From assembly GCA_034359265.1 (NCBI GenBank), contig CP136890.1:31166501-31230500 (forward strand): a stretch of 64,000 bases of DNA, given 5' to 3'. Below are positions 45,349 to 57,900 of the stretch, piece after piece. Source of the stretch: Canna indica (lineage: Eukaryota; Streptophyta; Magnoliopsida; Zingiberales; Cannaceae). A program made the position numbers and the translations under genes. Numbering within the stretch: position 1 is the first letter of the stretch; each line of letters opens with the position of its first letter. Below the pieces are notes generated by a model. It did no database searches. It was not told the DNA's origin and worked only from the letters and a program-made list of their open reading frames with translations.

Positions 45349-46994
45349 CTAGTGCCTGATGGTTAAAGATTTCGAACAATAATCGGCTGAAATTTGGAGG
45401 TGTATGTGGACGTCTTGGTCGCCAAAACACCAACCACTGAAAGCCACTATGACAACCTCATTGAAATCCTCAGCCAGCTCAGACACTACAACATGAGACT
45501 AAATCCTGAAAAGTGTGCTTTCAGAGTCCATGGCGACATATTCCTTGAATTCATGCTTACGACCTGAGGAATCATAGTGAACCCTAAGAAAGGTCGAGCG
45601 ATACAAGAGATGCATAGCCCACGAACCATAAAAGAGGTGCAACAGCTCACGAGTAGAATGGTCGCGTTGTCGAGGTTCCTCTGGAAGTTGGAAGGCAAAG
45701 CTACCCCCTTCTTCAAGATCCTAAGGGAGAAGCAAGACTTCCAATGGAACAAAGAATACGAGCAAGCGTTCGTAGAACTCAAAAACTTCCTCACCAGGCC
45801 ACTGGTACTGGACAAATCCCAGTAGGGGAAACAACCTTCCTCTACATTAAAGTCAAAGAGAATGCTCTTAGTTCCGTACTAGTGCGAGAACGGGAAAAGA
45901 TCATAAACCGATCTACTTCGTCAGCAAAGTCGTCCAAGGACCAGACACAAGATACCAGAGGTTAGAGAAGCTCGCCTTCACCCAGGTTATCTCAACCAGA
46001 AAGTTGAGACCGTATTTCCAAAGCCACCACATCATGGTACGCACTGATTAGCAGATCAGGTAGGTTCTAGCCAAGCCCGAGCTCGCCAGGTGGATGATAG
46101 CATGGTCGATAGAGCTATCTAAATTCAACAAAGAGTATAAACAAAGGGCCCCATCAAGTCTCAAGTGCTAGCAAACTTCACCACCGAGCTTACAGACCGA
46201 GAAGGCGACGCCGACCAAGTTGAAACATCGACGTTGTTCGTGGGCGACGCCTCAGATGAGAAAGGAAGTGGAGTGGACATCATCCTCGAGAATGATCAAG
46301 GAGTCTCCTTAGAGCAATCCCTCCAATTCCAACTCAAAGCAAGCAATAACCAGGCGGGAGTATGAATCCTTGGTCACTAGACTAAAGCTTGCTTGTGACG
46401 TGGGAGCCCGAAAAGTGATCATCAAAAGTGACTCACAACTTATCGTATGACAAGTCAACGACAATTGCCAAGCAAAGGACCCCTCCCCAAAAAGGTACAT
46501 ATCCCTAGTACATTTCTTAATAATTAACTTTGATGATTGTGTGATCCAACACATACCTCGAGAGGAAAACACCCGAGCTGACCTATTATGTAAGCTCACC
46601 AACACTAAGAAACCTCAAAACAACAGGTCTGTCATCCAACAAGTCCTCGGTCAACCGAGCATTCAGCCGACCGATATCTTGGTCTAAGTCCAAGCACTCG
46701 AGCAGACAATTGACTGGAGGACCCCCTATATAGCCTATCTCAAGCAGGGTAAGATCCCAGAACAAATCTCAAACAAAAGAAATTTCAGAGGATGTCAAGC
46801 TATTACACTCTCCTCGAAGACCAACTCTATACTCTTGACCATTGCTTAAGTGCATCGGCCACCCCCAGGCAGATACTGTGATAGCAGAGGTATATGAAGG
46901 CATCTGCAGCAATCACATTGGAGGAAGATTCCTAGCAGCCGAAATCCTCCGGGTCGGATACTTCTGGCTAATTATAAAGACAGACTACAACCTG
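45349..46994 (+). pseudogene. Tat-type gypsy reverse transcriptase, RNase H, integrase start
   Basis: Continuation of 38612-39018 after CACTA-1. Reverse transcriptase: the catalytic site reads YVDV (45403-45414), not YVDD, followed by LRHYNMRLNPEKCAF, then TIKEVQQLTSRMVALSRFL and LEGKATPFFKILRE (45577-45825). RNase H: TTELTDREG and LFVGDASDEKGSG (46165-46365), then in another frame SDSQLIVxQVNDN. Integrase zinc region: HPQADTVIAEVYEGICSNHI and AAEILRVGYFW (46842-46994). Many stops. It breaks at the CACTA-2 left end. Confidence 0.85.
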
Positions 46995-48144
46995 TATCAC
47001 TACAACACAAATGACCTATTGAGGCTGTGTTATATGTCTCTATAAGTCAATTATTTATCCCTAAAAGTTTTAGAGTCATATCAATTAAGTAACTCTGTTG
47101 CTGCTGTTTTTATAGATTTTTATAGGCTAATTTGGAACAAATTTTTATTTGACTCTAAAACATATAAATAGAGACAAAAAATATTAACCCTAAAATAACC
47201 AAAAGTATCTAATCTAATTATCTCTGTATACTTTTCAGAAGCAAATATAAACAATTCCATATGTTATAAGTAAAGCATTCTTATTAGTCTCTATTTACTT
47301 TTTAGAAACAAATTTAATTAATCAAAAAGATCTAATCTAATTGTCTCTATATACTTTTTAGAAGCAGATACAAACAATTCTAGATGTTATAAGAGGAACA
47401 TTCATATTAGTCTCTATTTACTTTTTAGAAACAAATCTAATTGTCTCAATGTTCAAGAAGCAAATGCATTAGTCTCTATAATATGTATTTAGAGGAACAT
47501 CATTAAGGCTCTTATTTTAGAATTTAAATAAAAATAGTTATCAAAATATCAATAAGCTGAAATTGATTTCCGCTTTAGTATGAAATATATAGAAAATTTA
47601 TACTAAAATATTTACCATTAAGATTATACCATTTAGAGCATATAACAATTAAGATTATACCAAAGAGAAAACAATCACATATTTACAAATTACCATATAT
47701 TATCCATGTAGATAATAACAAAACCTAACTTGGTGTTCATTCACAATCATACATTCATAATTTATCATTACCCATGTACATTCACAATTTATTATTGATT
47801 AATAACAACTCCTATTATGTAATTGTATTCATGAAAAAAAATACAAATAGAAAGCAAGATTCCTCCAAAATTTCATGTTTGCCACACGTGACTTACTGAG
47901 ATCACGACAAAAAAGTGGTGCAAAATCGGCGCTTATTATAGTCAAAACGCACTTAACCCATAGAAAGAAACTTTAAGGACGCCATAAGAACTTTCTGGCT
48001 GCAAGGAATGGGTAAGTTTATTAATTTTGATTCAACAATCTTGTGACTAGCTAGAAAGACGGTAAAACTAAAAGAAACCAAGTGCGTTATAAATTACAAC
48101 AATGAAAATTATTATCAGAGAATCAATTAGTGAATATATCAAAC

Positions 48145-48267
48145 CTTAAGGTCTCTATGATGAGTTTCCATAGTGAATACACCTCTACTATGGCAGTAAT
48201 CCATTGCATGGATGAGTTGCTAGAAGTATCTCCTTGCTTCATCTTCTTTTAACTTGCCATGGTTGAC
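48145..48267 (-). pseudogene. Captured CIPK (SnRK3) kinase exon in CACTA-2
   Basis: CIPKs are calcium-sensor-regulated Ser/Thr kinases. The 123-nt segment reads VNHGKLKEDEARRYF, a stop, QLIHAMDYCHSRGV, then HRDLK. It matches the kinase stretch KxGKLKEDxARKYFQQLI...DYCHSRGVYHRDLK, except that six extra codons (FTMETH) sit before HRDLK. It is bounded by an AG acceptor at 48268-48269 and a GT donor at 48143-48144. Only this exon was recognised. The internal stop makes it non-functional. Confidence 0.8.
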
Positions 48268-48636
48268 CTATAAATTAAATACTTCCTTTTGTCAAAATCA
48301 AATAGAACTTTTGCTTAAATACTCACTACTATAAATATATCCAGTAAAACTTGGAAGGCATTTCAATATTAAAATTGATATGACAGTAAACTTGAAGAAT
48401 GGTTTTTTGTCATCATGTGTACTCGATATTCAATCTCTACAATACCATATTTAATGATTTATTTGATGTACTTTATTTCAAAATTGATCCTATATGATTG
48501 TGATATATCCTATAAGTTTATGACAATATCCTATGATTGTGATATATCATATAAGTTGCATCACTAAAGAAATAATTTGCAGCACTAACATAACAATATG
48601 CAGTAGAAAAAATAAAAATAAAATAACAATAGATGG

Positions 48637-48740
48637 AGTATACCAACCTGGAGCAAGCCAAGCAAGTATCATGAATGCAACATCAACTTTACAAGATAAC
48701 CCATCTATAGGATACTTTTCTTGCAGTATTTGATGAATGT
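48637..48740 (-). other. Exon-like segment of unknown origin in CACTA-2
   Basis: The minus strand reads HIHQILQEKYPIDGLSCKVD then VAFMILAWLAPG, followed by GT. It looks exon-like beside AT-rich, intron-like sequence, but I do not recognise the family. Confidence 0.3.
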
Positions 48741-49236
48741 GATGCATATGCAAAATACTAAATGAAAATGCAGATGAGAAACATGAAAATGCATAATAAA
48801 AGACAGTGATTGTATTAATTAATAATAGATTTAGCATAATCAAGTGTTTGAATTTCTTCATAATAAAAGGAAATGCCACAAAGTTTAATAATCCTAACTT
48901 CATACGAGACTGATTTGCTTCAAAATTCTCAACTATGATCAACTATGGTAAACTTAACAAGTAGACCGACCATACTGAATTTCTAATATTGGAATCCTAT
49001 TTTAGGTAATGGTTACTTATTGAATAATTAGCATTCTTAAACAAAAAAGAATTTTATATACCTATAATTATCTCATATAATTATAGTATTGCCAAATGTC
49101 AATTACTCCTACATGTTCCCAACTATATGAAATCTAAAATTATAATCGAAGAAGGGCCATAAAATAGACAGATATCAGTATCCAAACACTATCCATAATA
49201 AGGATAGCAGTGCCCAAATGCAACATATACTTACCA

Positions 49237-49287
49237 CATGTTATCTTGTTTTGATTATTCGTAAACTGCCTCACTAGATCAGCCTAA
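49237..49287 (-). other. Exon-like segment of unknown origin in CACTA-2
   Basis: The minus strand reads ADLVRQFTNNQNKITC between a T-rich AG acceptor and GTAAGT. Family not recognised. Confidence 0.35.
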
Positions 49288-50339
49288 ATGAAGATAATAA
49301 ATAAATCACAATTATAATGGACACTATCATACATATAAATTATATTAAAGTGAAAAAATCATGTATGAAAGATTACTAATTCCTAACCAAAAAAATTACA
49401 AACTGCCACAAATATATTTAGGAAAATATGAAACTTCACATGAAAATTAGCTACCCTAGCTGGTTCATGTAACCATATGAGGCTTATCTGAAGCTGAGTT
49501 CTAGGAGGGCTGAATATGAACAGTGAGATTTTTTATTTGCATAGAACCCAAGTTGACTTCAAGGCTAAGGAAAATTCTTAACAAGCTTAGATTGGAGATA
49601 CTAAACCCTCAGTTTTTCTGTAGGATAAGTTGAGGCTTTAAAGGTGGAATTTTGAATAGTTGATTAATTTATGTGAAAACATAAATTATTTCTTACCTCT
49701 GCTTCAAATATTTGAAAACCTAAAGCTTTAAGTTACCATAAGCTAGGAGCATCATGTACACTTGCCAATATGCACGTTGGACTACTGAGGTATATGACAC
49801 TCAATTTTAGTACTCATTCATGCATGAGAAAGGAATGCATATACAGGTGATTGATATTGATGACTTGGTCATACAAGACTATAAATCAGATTGTAGCAAA
49901 AATCTAGCTTCATTTGTTGGGTAACAAGCATAATTTCTTGTTAAAAATTAGGTCTAAAGGTGGTAGGCGTTAAATAGTTTACATAAATATAAGAGGCAAC
50001 AAAACTATTCTTTTAATTCACTATTCTCCTATTGCAAATCATGCACTTATTACATGTAGAGTCTATTATTTTTATTATTTGACATGAAGGATCTTTAATT
50101 GGAATAGAACTCAATCTTAAACTTTACAACTATAAATCGAGAAATATGCTTTCTTGCTATTGGATGAAGCTCCATATTGACAACACCCATACATGTTGAA
50201 TGGAATGTGCAAACAAAAAATACGTATAAAAGTTAGCATACATGTACCTATCATACACGTGAGATGATTAGAATCACATGATCATCGAGAACAAAGTCTT
50301 TTATGCAATTTAATATGAGTTTACCCTTTCAATACCTTC

Positions 50340-50415
50340 TGGAATAAAGGATCCTTGGTTATCAGGCATTGTTGGCATATGTAGAGGAGCACCAACACCA
50401 CCAACTTCCTTGCAA
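50340..50415 (-). other. Exon-like segment of unknown origin in CACTA-2
   Basis: The minus strand reads EVGGVGAPLHMPTMPDNQGS then FIPE, flanked by AG and GT. The amino-acid mix looks like real protein, but I cannot name the family. Confidence 0.35.
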
Positions 50416-51898
50416 AATATGATTCATAAATGAGCAAAAGAAAGTTTTGCTCCTTTAGGAGGAGCAGTCTGATGATTTAAAATATAAGAACGAATGGGAT
50501 TCACATTTCTCATAATTATATAATCTCCACATAGCACTAAAGGACAGGCAAACAAGAATAGTCATACACCTTTTTCATTAGCTTATATGTACTTGCTAAG
50601 AATATAATGTTAGATTCAGCCTCTTATGAACAGCTTAAGCTTTTGCAGTAGTTGTTCGGCCAATCAAATTTAAGAGGTTCATACCAATTACCAATTAGCA
50701 TACCATAGGAAATATTCTTTCATCTAAAGATGTATTTTAATCATATTACAATATTTTAATATGATTAAAATATTAAAATGTTACTTCTATTTTAATCATA
50801 CCATAGCTTCTCTTTCATTGCTTCTATCTAAGTTCTCTTCGGTTATCTATCCCCCTTGTATTACACCAAATGGCCCTATTTGAAGATATTTTAATCATAT
50901 TATCATATTTTCTCCCATTTCACCTAATTTATCTATATTGCCCAGATCATCTAATAGCTTACCTCGTAATGGGCAGTTGAAATTTTCTACTATTTCAAGC
51001 AGTGTTAGTTGTAATTACCATTATTCAAAATTCAGTTTTCACCTAAGTTGAACTAACAATCTTCCATTACATCATATATGAGAATAGAAATCCATAATTA
51101 TCCTTTATAGTTTCTTGTGGCTTTGGAATGTACGAAGGAAACAAATAAATAACTAAAAAACAAAATAATTACAGGCTTGTTATATCATTCCTAGGAATGT
51201 TACGCTATGGCTTTAATGTGTATCACCTATTACTTAGTCAAATTTAGATAATGTGTAGTCTTAGCAGCTTAAGCGTCTAGCAAGAAGTTGGAGTTATGAA
51301 CAGAACTACAGCAAATTGATTAAAAGAATGTTCAACTAGCTAAAGATCGGAAACATCAATAGCACATAACCAACCTCTCTTAATGGTCAATTAAAGATCA
51401 GAAACAACAAGAGCACGGTAAAAGCCACCATCTTCTTGTACCAGTATGCAGTTATATCACATACTCTGTTTAAAATTTACTATTTAAAATTCTGGTGAGA
51501 TGAAAAAAAAAAGACACGATGTCTATTCTTACTCAAATATAACTGGAAGGAAAAGAGCATGAGCACAAGTATATATGTTCAAGATATGAACTAGTAGTTT
51601 CTACTTCCTACACAACAAATGCTTCAACTCGACTTCATATCTTCTGCTATCATGCAATTGCCATTCATTTCATAATGGATTCATTTATTTTTTTGCTGCA
51701 AGTACCATAACCTTCATAAAATAGAAACGAAAAATAGGCAAACCATTCTTTTGATAAGTGCTCGATTGGCCTGATTTATAATTGGCATGGAAATAGTAGA
51801 CGACCTGTGCAACCAGAACCAGCATTAATTCCTAATTCAGCCTCAAGAAAAAGGTCAGCATCGTAAGATTCATAACTAAGAGGAACTTGATGGCTCAC

Positions 51899-51962
51899 CG
51901 AAAAATAGCACTTGGAGGACGGCACCCACAAATTGGAGCTCCCACAAGAAGGCAGGCAATAG
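51899..51962 (-). pseudogene. Captured phytepsin-type aspartic protease exon in CACTA-2
   Basis: Phytepsins are vacuolar pepsin-family proteases. The minus strand reads CGSSNLWVPSSKCYFS and ends at a splice donor (TCG|GTGAGC). This matches the first active-site exon of plant aspartic proteases, where DTGSSNLWVPSSKCYFS is usual. Here the DT of the catalytic triad is SC, so the active aspartate is gone. Only this part was found. Confidence 0.75.
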
Positions 51963-52019
51963 CTACAAACTATTCGGGTTTTTTCTGCTATAAAAAACAA
52001 AAGAAGCAAAAACACAAAG

Positions 52020-52440
52020 ATAAAAATGAAAGGTAAACTCGACTCAGGATCGCTTTCGGGGAACAGTGAGAGGGAGACCACAAGGAGGCAACCTGAGAAG
52101 GAACTTCAGCTTCCGCCTCTACCTTTTCCCTTCTCTCCTGCTCCTCTTCCTCCTCTTTGTCCATGTAGTCATCGAAGTTGGCGAAGTCATGGAGCAGGCG
52201 CCTACGAAGTGGGCGGAGGGTCTGGCATGGCTCTGCTTTAGGCGGAGGGGGCGAAGGAGAGTGGTGGAGGCGGCCTCCTTCAGTCCTCTTCTGCGGCTAG
52301 CTACTATTCTTTGTCGTCGCCGCCATCATTGCCATAAATCAGGGAAATAACGATGGCATGGGGGGAGAAGAACGGAGAAGATGAGGTTTAGGGTTTCTGG
52401 AAACGAACGACATGGGATTTAGATTTCCCGATGAGATGAC
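52020..52440 (-). other. Gene-like 5' segment in CACTA-2, source unknown
   Basis: On the minus strand a sequence with AAACCCTAAACCTC (a common plant leader motif) is followed by ATGs and a GC-rich stretch. One frame gives LLHDFANFDDYMDKEEEEEQ then ERREKVEAEAE. It resembles a gene start and first exon, but frames are broken and the family is not recognised. Confidence 0.4.
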
Positions 52441-52799
52441 GAGAACGACAAGGGATGTATTATGTGAAATACTGTGTTAAATATTATTATGATAAGTTTA
52501 TCATAAATTTATTGCAATGATAAATTTATCATTTAAGTTAAATATTATGTTAAATATTATTATGTTAAATTTAAATTTAAAAATAAGAAATATATTTTTA
52601 TTCAATACAATAGAGACAAATAATATATATCATATTGGGACTAATTAACAATTAGCATCTAAAAGTAAAGAATTAGAGACAAATAAAATTAACTATTGAG
52701 ACATATTCTCTATTAGTTTCTAATGTGAAGAATTAGAAACAAAAACTCTAATTAGTCTCTAATTATATGCTTCTATAGACTAATTGTGTTGTAGTGTAT

Positions 52800-53170
52800 G
52801 TCAAAAGGTTCGATAAGTGCTAGAGATTCTCAAAAGTCTCACAAAGAGACCCCAAGCCGTTACACAGCTCAAAGACCAATGGGTTATTCTACATATGAGG
52901 GATCGACCTCCTTGGTCCCTTCCCCTCGGCCTCAGGGCAAGTCAAATACTTGGTAGTAGCCATCGCTACTTCACCAAGTGGATAGAGGTCGAATCTCTAG
53001 CTCCAAACTAGAAGGCCCATATAGGATCACAAAAGACGTAGGAAAGTGAGCCTAACAAATCACTAAACTCTCCGGATGAGAACTTCCACGGACATGAAAC
53101 ACGACCTCCTTGTGGGCCTATTAACAAGCAATCCCCTTAAACTACAATTTGTCGGTGCACTCTTTTTCTT
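52800..53170 (+). pseudogene. Tat-type gypsy integrase remnant and LTR-like tail
   Basis: After CACTA-2 the gypsy reading resumes with KRFDKC, SHKETP and LGLRASQILG...YFTKWIEVESL (52817-53011), the zinc-region end and early core of a Tat integrase. The remaining core is absent. 53150-53220 has the TGTGGTTTTTTCCCAC and AAGGTTTTAATGAGAC pattern often seen in gypsy LTR ends. Confidence 0.7.
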
Positions 53171-53514
53171 TCACTGTGGTTTTTTCCCACATGATTTTTG
53201 CCTTGAAGGTTTTAATGAGACATAACCATACATAGGCCGAGCACCCCACTCGGTGGGACCCGATGTACTGTCATTTGGCACACACTCAACAATATTACTC
53301 TCCTTTCCTCCATCTCTCTTTGTGTCTAGATTATTCACAAATATCTCATAGCAAATAACGAAGGAATTCCCATGATCTTGTGACAAGAGCGCCGCCCCCA
53401 TGACGATAACAGCTTCAACCCTACGTGGTGCATCTATCCTTCTTGACCCCAAGCGTAGTCCTGCCTCACATTTGCCATGAGCTTGGCATGACCACGAGTG
53501 TGGTCCTCGGCCTT
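53171..53514. other. Unassigned sequence between gypsy and LINE
   Basis: No domain recognised; the minus-strand open frame here has no family features. Confidence 0.3.
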
Positions 53515-54400
53515 TAGCCAAGCTGATGCATAGAGCTGTCTCCAAAGGAATCACCCATGTCTCCTTTGCTGATGACCTCATCATTTTTAGTAGCACCTCA
53601 TCCCATCACCTCTAGCAGCTAAAATTGCTATTAAAATGCTTCGAACTTTGTTAAGGTTTGAAAATAAATCAGGAGAAAACCATATCGCTCCATTCTTTAG
53701 GAAATGAACATTTGGCTCGTGAAGTAGCGTCTATCTTGCAATATACACCAAGCAAATTCCCCATTACCTACTTGGGGTTACGTTTAAGGCTGGGACAACT
53801 GCACAAGGAGGATTGGGTGAAAGTCATCACAAAATTCAATAAGGTGCTAGCCTCCTAGCATAGATCCCTTCTCTCAAGAGCTGGCAAGATTACCCTGATT
53901 AATAGTGTCCTTACTAGCCAGGCAGCTTAGATATTCTCAATCTTTCAAGTGTCAGCCTGGGTTATTTGTCTGATTGATAAAAGGCAAAAGACATTTCTTT
54001 GGACCGGCTACAGAAGGGAAGGACTAAAAGGAAAATTCCCCATCAACTGGGATACTATTACTACGAGAAAAATGGAGGGGGGACTTGGCTTGCTGAGTCA
54101 GCAGCAACTAACTCGTACCGGTTGGGAGCATAGTTATGCAAAACTAACTCGGAAAAAGGGAATGACCTGGGTCAATTTAATATCCTTGCTTCATCATCTG
54201 ATGATTGCTTCCCTATCAACTACACCTAGAACAAATATGTCTCCAATTTGGAAGGATATCATGAAAGATAAAGATATTTTCATGACCTCAGTCTGCTATC
54301 AAGTTGAAAATGGCTCTAGTGTCTATCTTTGGCTAGATCCATGGTTCTATGGTACTACACTGAGAGACAAATACTCAGAGCTATTTGTAGTGGCGGTTTG
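53515..54400 (+). mobile_element. L1-type LINE fragment, reverse-transcriptase palm to zf-RVT
   Basis: Reads GITHVSFADDLIIF with the catalytic FADD intact (about 53550-53592), then LKINQEKTISLHSLG, FPITYLGLRLRLGQLHKEDW, KITLINSVLTSQA and KRQKTFLWTGYRREG, and SPIWKDIMKDKDIF...LWLDPWFYG. A handful of stops; no 5' part and no poly(A) tail. It is cut at about 54400 by the MITE-like repeat. Confidence 0.85.
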
Positions 54401-54752
54401 GAACCAACACTAGCACCAACACGTTGCTGGCGCTAGAAACAAAAAAATTGGCCCCTATGTGTGTCGTCGCCGGTATTCACATTTTTTTTCTTGTTGTGAT
54501 CCAATTATTAGAATTTGGGATTTGTTCTTAAAACATTACTTTGCCACTAGTTTTTTCTTATGTGAGTTGCCTTTGATATATGATACATTCTAGCATTATG
54601 TTGAGAATTAACCTATATATCAACATGTAGAAAAATTAAACTAGTAGCTCCAAAAGAATTTCGTGAATTCTCATTCCAATACATGATTAAGCATCCATGG
54701 AGTATTTACTGATTCATTACTGAAAACAACAGTCTTGCAGTCAATAAGAATG
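54398..54752 (-). repeat. MITE-like repeat, copy without the hAT insertion
   Basis: The reverse complement matches 8385-8429 joined to 11634-11965. At the hAT insertion point it has a single TGGATGCT instead of two copies of TGGACGCT. It is an unfilled related site. Confidence 0.8.
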
Positions 54753-54947
54753 CTAATGGAAAGAAGATAGCATTCGGTGCCTTTAAAGTCAATAGTGCAT
54801 GCCATTTTTAATTTTTTTTGAATGTGTTAATTTGGAAGGCAAAACAAACATTTCTCTTATGCATCTCAGAAAAATCAAGCTTGCAAATCCAAAAGTTCAT
54901 CAAGAGACTTATCATCAATATTAAATCTTCTTTACATTTGATGTAGT
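54753..54947. other. AT-rich sequence, nothing recognised
   Basis: No domain or repeat identified between the MITE-like repeat and the LINE tail. Confidence 0.35.
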
Positions 54948-57900
54948 TGTCAATTTTTTTTTTTTGAAAAAAAGTTAACTCGTATTTATCAAGAGACTTG
55001 AGAAATTCAAGGGAAGGCGAGAGGGTAGAAAGAGAAAAGGAGAAAGAAAAACAAGATGTAAAAACTAAAAGGGGGTAGACAAGGTGTCAATATGGAGGGT
55101 TTGCCATAAGAGAATGGCGCCATCGGTAGCCGCTTCAAGGAAAGAGTGGGCTGAATTGTCGGAGCAACGGTTGTTTTTATCCCTCCAAATTGTGTCGTGC
55201 CAAATCAAAATTGCGCGAATGTTCCCGAACTTCTGATTTTGATTTGCATATGATTTGCGAAGCCAATGATGGAATTTTAATGAAAAGGGAGAGAATTTGC
55301 ACACTTGAAGCATCTTTAGCCATCCCTGCTTGGTGTAAGGGCAGTCTCAAAAAAGATGCTGGTGTGTTTTCGGAGCTGACACGCATAGGAGACTAGACGG
55401 ATCCACTTGTATATTTCTTGCAATGAGGCACTATTTTGTGTGTAGATTGTTCTGGTTAGCAAATCAGTTAATTATGGAGACAATTTTTGGATAAGCTTTA
55501 TACTAGAGGTATTTAGCCATCAGGTCCTTGATCCCTCGGAAATTCAAGAGACTGTACAACGATTGGGTACTGAAACTACCATTCTTAGTCCATTTCTAGG
55601 CCACGAAGTCCTCTCCAGTGTTGTGGAGAATTGTATCTAGATCATTAGCCAATCACGCGACCTCGATCGAAGGGATGTAATTGGCATCAGCGATGTTGAC
55701 ATCCGTAGGAATTGCCAAAGCAGACAGGTCAAGATACTTATCTTTGAAATGAGTACCATCTAGCCATGGGTCATGCCAAAGTTTAATTCTATTTCCCAGA
55801 CCAACCTAGAAAGATAATGAAAGGCTGAAGATGTCTGCAATCGAGGATATGCCCTTCCAAATAGGTGAGATACGAGTTGCTCTACTCATGTTGTTAAAGT
55901 CGAGCATGGTCAGTAGATCTTTGGGATAAGATTTGACCACATCATGCCATTCGGAGTCCTAGTTTCCAGAACCAGTTCCCAAGCCTTGCCCTATTATGCC
56001 AATGCAAATTGATCAGATTTCAGCCATGTCAAGGTGTCCCAGTTCACTAAGCATATGCCTCTCATGTCATCCTCTCTAGATCCACACCAAAAGAATCGCT
56101 TCCTTCTTCTATCTAGCTGGTGAACAGCCCAGATAGGAGCTCTATAAATTGATAGCATATGGGAAGCCTGACTAGTAAGAATGCTATTGATGAGAGTCAA
56201 TCTGCTTGCTCTTGAGAAGAAGAGGCCCTGCGAGGAAGCTAAGAGTTTGTCATATATGATTATGATCTTGAACAAATCCTCCTTCAGCAGACTACCTGCT
56301 CAAATAGGCAAATCGAGGTAGTCGATGGGAAAACAGCCAGCCGAGCAATATAAGGTCTTCGCTAGGTGATTCGCTATAGCAAGGTTGTCAAGGATGTGGA
56401 GGACTTTTTGTCTTGGAGGTGTTAATCTTCAATCTTGTGGAAAGCTTAAAATATTTCAGCGGCAGCATAATACATTTGAAGCATGGTATGGAAGCTTGTG
56501 CAAATAATAGTAGGTCATATGCGTAAATTACGTGAGTGATGCCACTGGTAAACTTTCATGCAAGGCTCTCTTAATAAGTCCATTATGCACAGCCTTGGTG
56601 ATCAGTCGTGAAAGTGTGTGCATTACCAAATTGAAGATAAGAGGGGATAGCGGGTTGCCTGACAAATACCCCTGTTGTGGGCAAAAGGTTGACCCATATA
56701 TCTCATAGCAAGAATGGAGGAGGATGAGCTCAATAGGTGGGAGATCTGGCTGATCCATTTAGCAGAGAAGCCTCTAGCAATGAGCATCTGTTTGATGAAT
56801 GACAAGTTAATTGAGTTAAAAGCCCTTTCGAGTTCCACCTTATCATACAAACGTTTAGCTTTTTCATCCTGCACACCCAGACTATTTTTGTACTCGTCAT
56901 GTAGCAGTCTTGACTACTACGACACTGAGTGAAAACCCCTTGGTATTGTCAATAAGCTCCTTCATAAGCAGAGAGAGTCTCTTGGCCAAGAACTTGGAGA
57001 ATATCTTAATGATACTTTTCTATAAGCTGATGGGTGTGAAGTCTCTAGGGGTATTTGCGCCTTCTTTCTTGGGAATTTAACTGATGACAGTTCAGTTGAT
57101 GCGCTTCTAGTCGGTCGGATGAAGCAACATATCATTCAAGATCCGTAACAGAATATGTGCCAAGGAAGTCATAGTATTTCTTGAAGAATTCTAGGAGGAT
57201 GCCATCCGGGCTAGGCAACTTGAAATAATTCGTGCTTTTGATGATATTGTGCACCTCATCGAGAGTGAAGGAGACATCCAAGACATCAAGGTGATTAGAC
57301 TCCACTGGGTAAAGAAATTGCCAATGAACTTCCAGGAGGGTTTTCTTGATCTTGTCCAAGATCTCGAGGTAGTACTTTCTAAGAATATCCGCTATGTCTC
57401 TCTGGGAAAAGACTGAGTCGTTGTTAGATTTCAACAAGGTAATCCAAATTTGTTTCCTCCTAAGTGTGGCACACCGATGAAAATATCGGGTGTTTCTATC
57501 TTCGTCCTTGATCTAATGCTTCTTTGCTCACTGATGCTAGTATAGATCTGCGATTTGATAGAGATTGTTCAGCTCCTCCTTAGCTGACTTGAACATATCC
57601 AGTTCAGCTGGCGAGAGGAGACCACATTCAGCCTTAGTATCAAAATCATGAACTTTATCCTCAAGTTGTTGCCTCTTATGGAGCCACCCTTTCCTTTTGA
57701 GTTTGTCCCATTGCTTGATCACTGGTATGAGATGTTTCCAAGAGCTGATCTAGACCAGTTGGGCAGGGCCAATCAAGCTACCAGCAAACTACAATGGTTT
57801 GAGTCCCTCTTGAATGATGTATGTGAAATCTGCCAACTTCAACTAGCTATGCTCCAGTTGGAAAGGTCGACACCAATTGTTGAAAGAGGACTTGGAGCGT

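Larger units (their letters stand above)
46998..52796. mobile_element. CACTA-2: non-autonomous, carries host-gene exons
   Basis: The left end CACTACAACACAAATGACCT and the inverted right end CACTACAACACAATTAGTCT share their first 13 bases. The element is flanked by the 3-bp duplication TAT (46995-46997, 52797-52799). Both arms carry repeats such as 'gtctctatttactttttaga' (47280-47470; 52610-52780 inverted). No transposase is visible in its 5.8 kb. It holds exon-like pieces on the minus strand, two of which match known host families. Confidence 0.92.
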
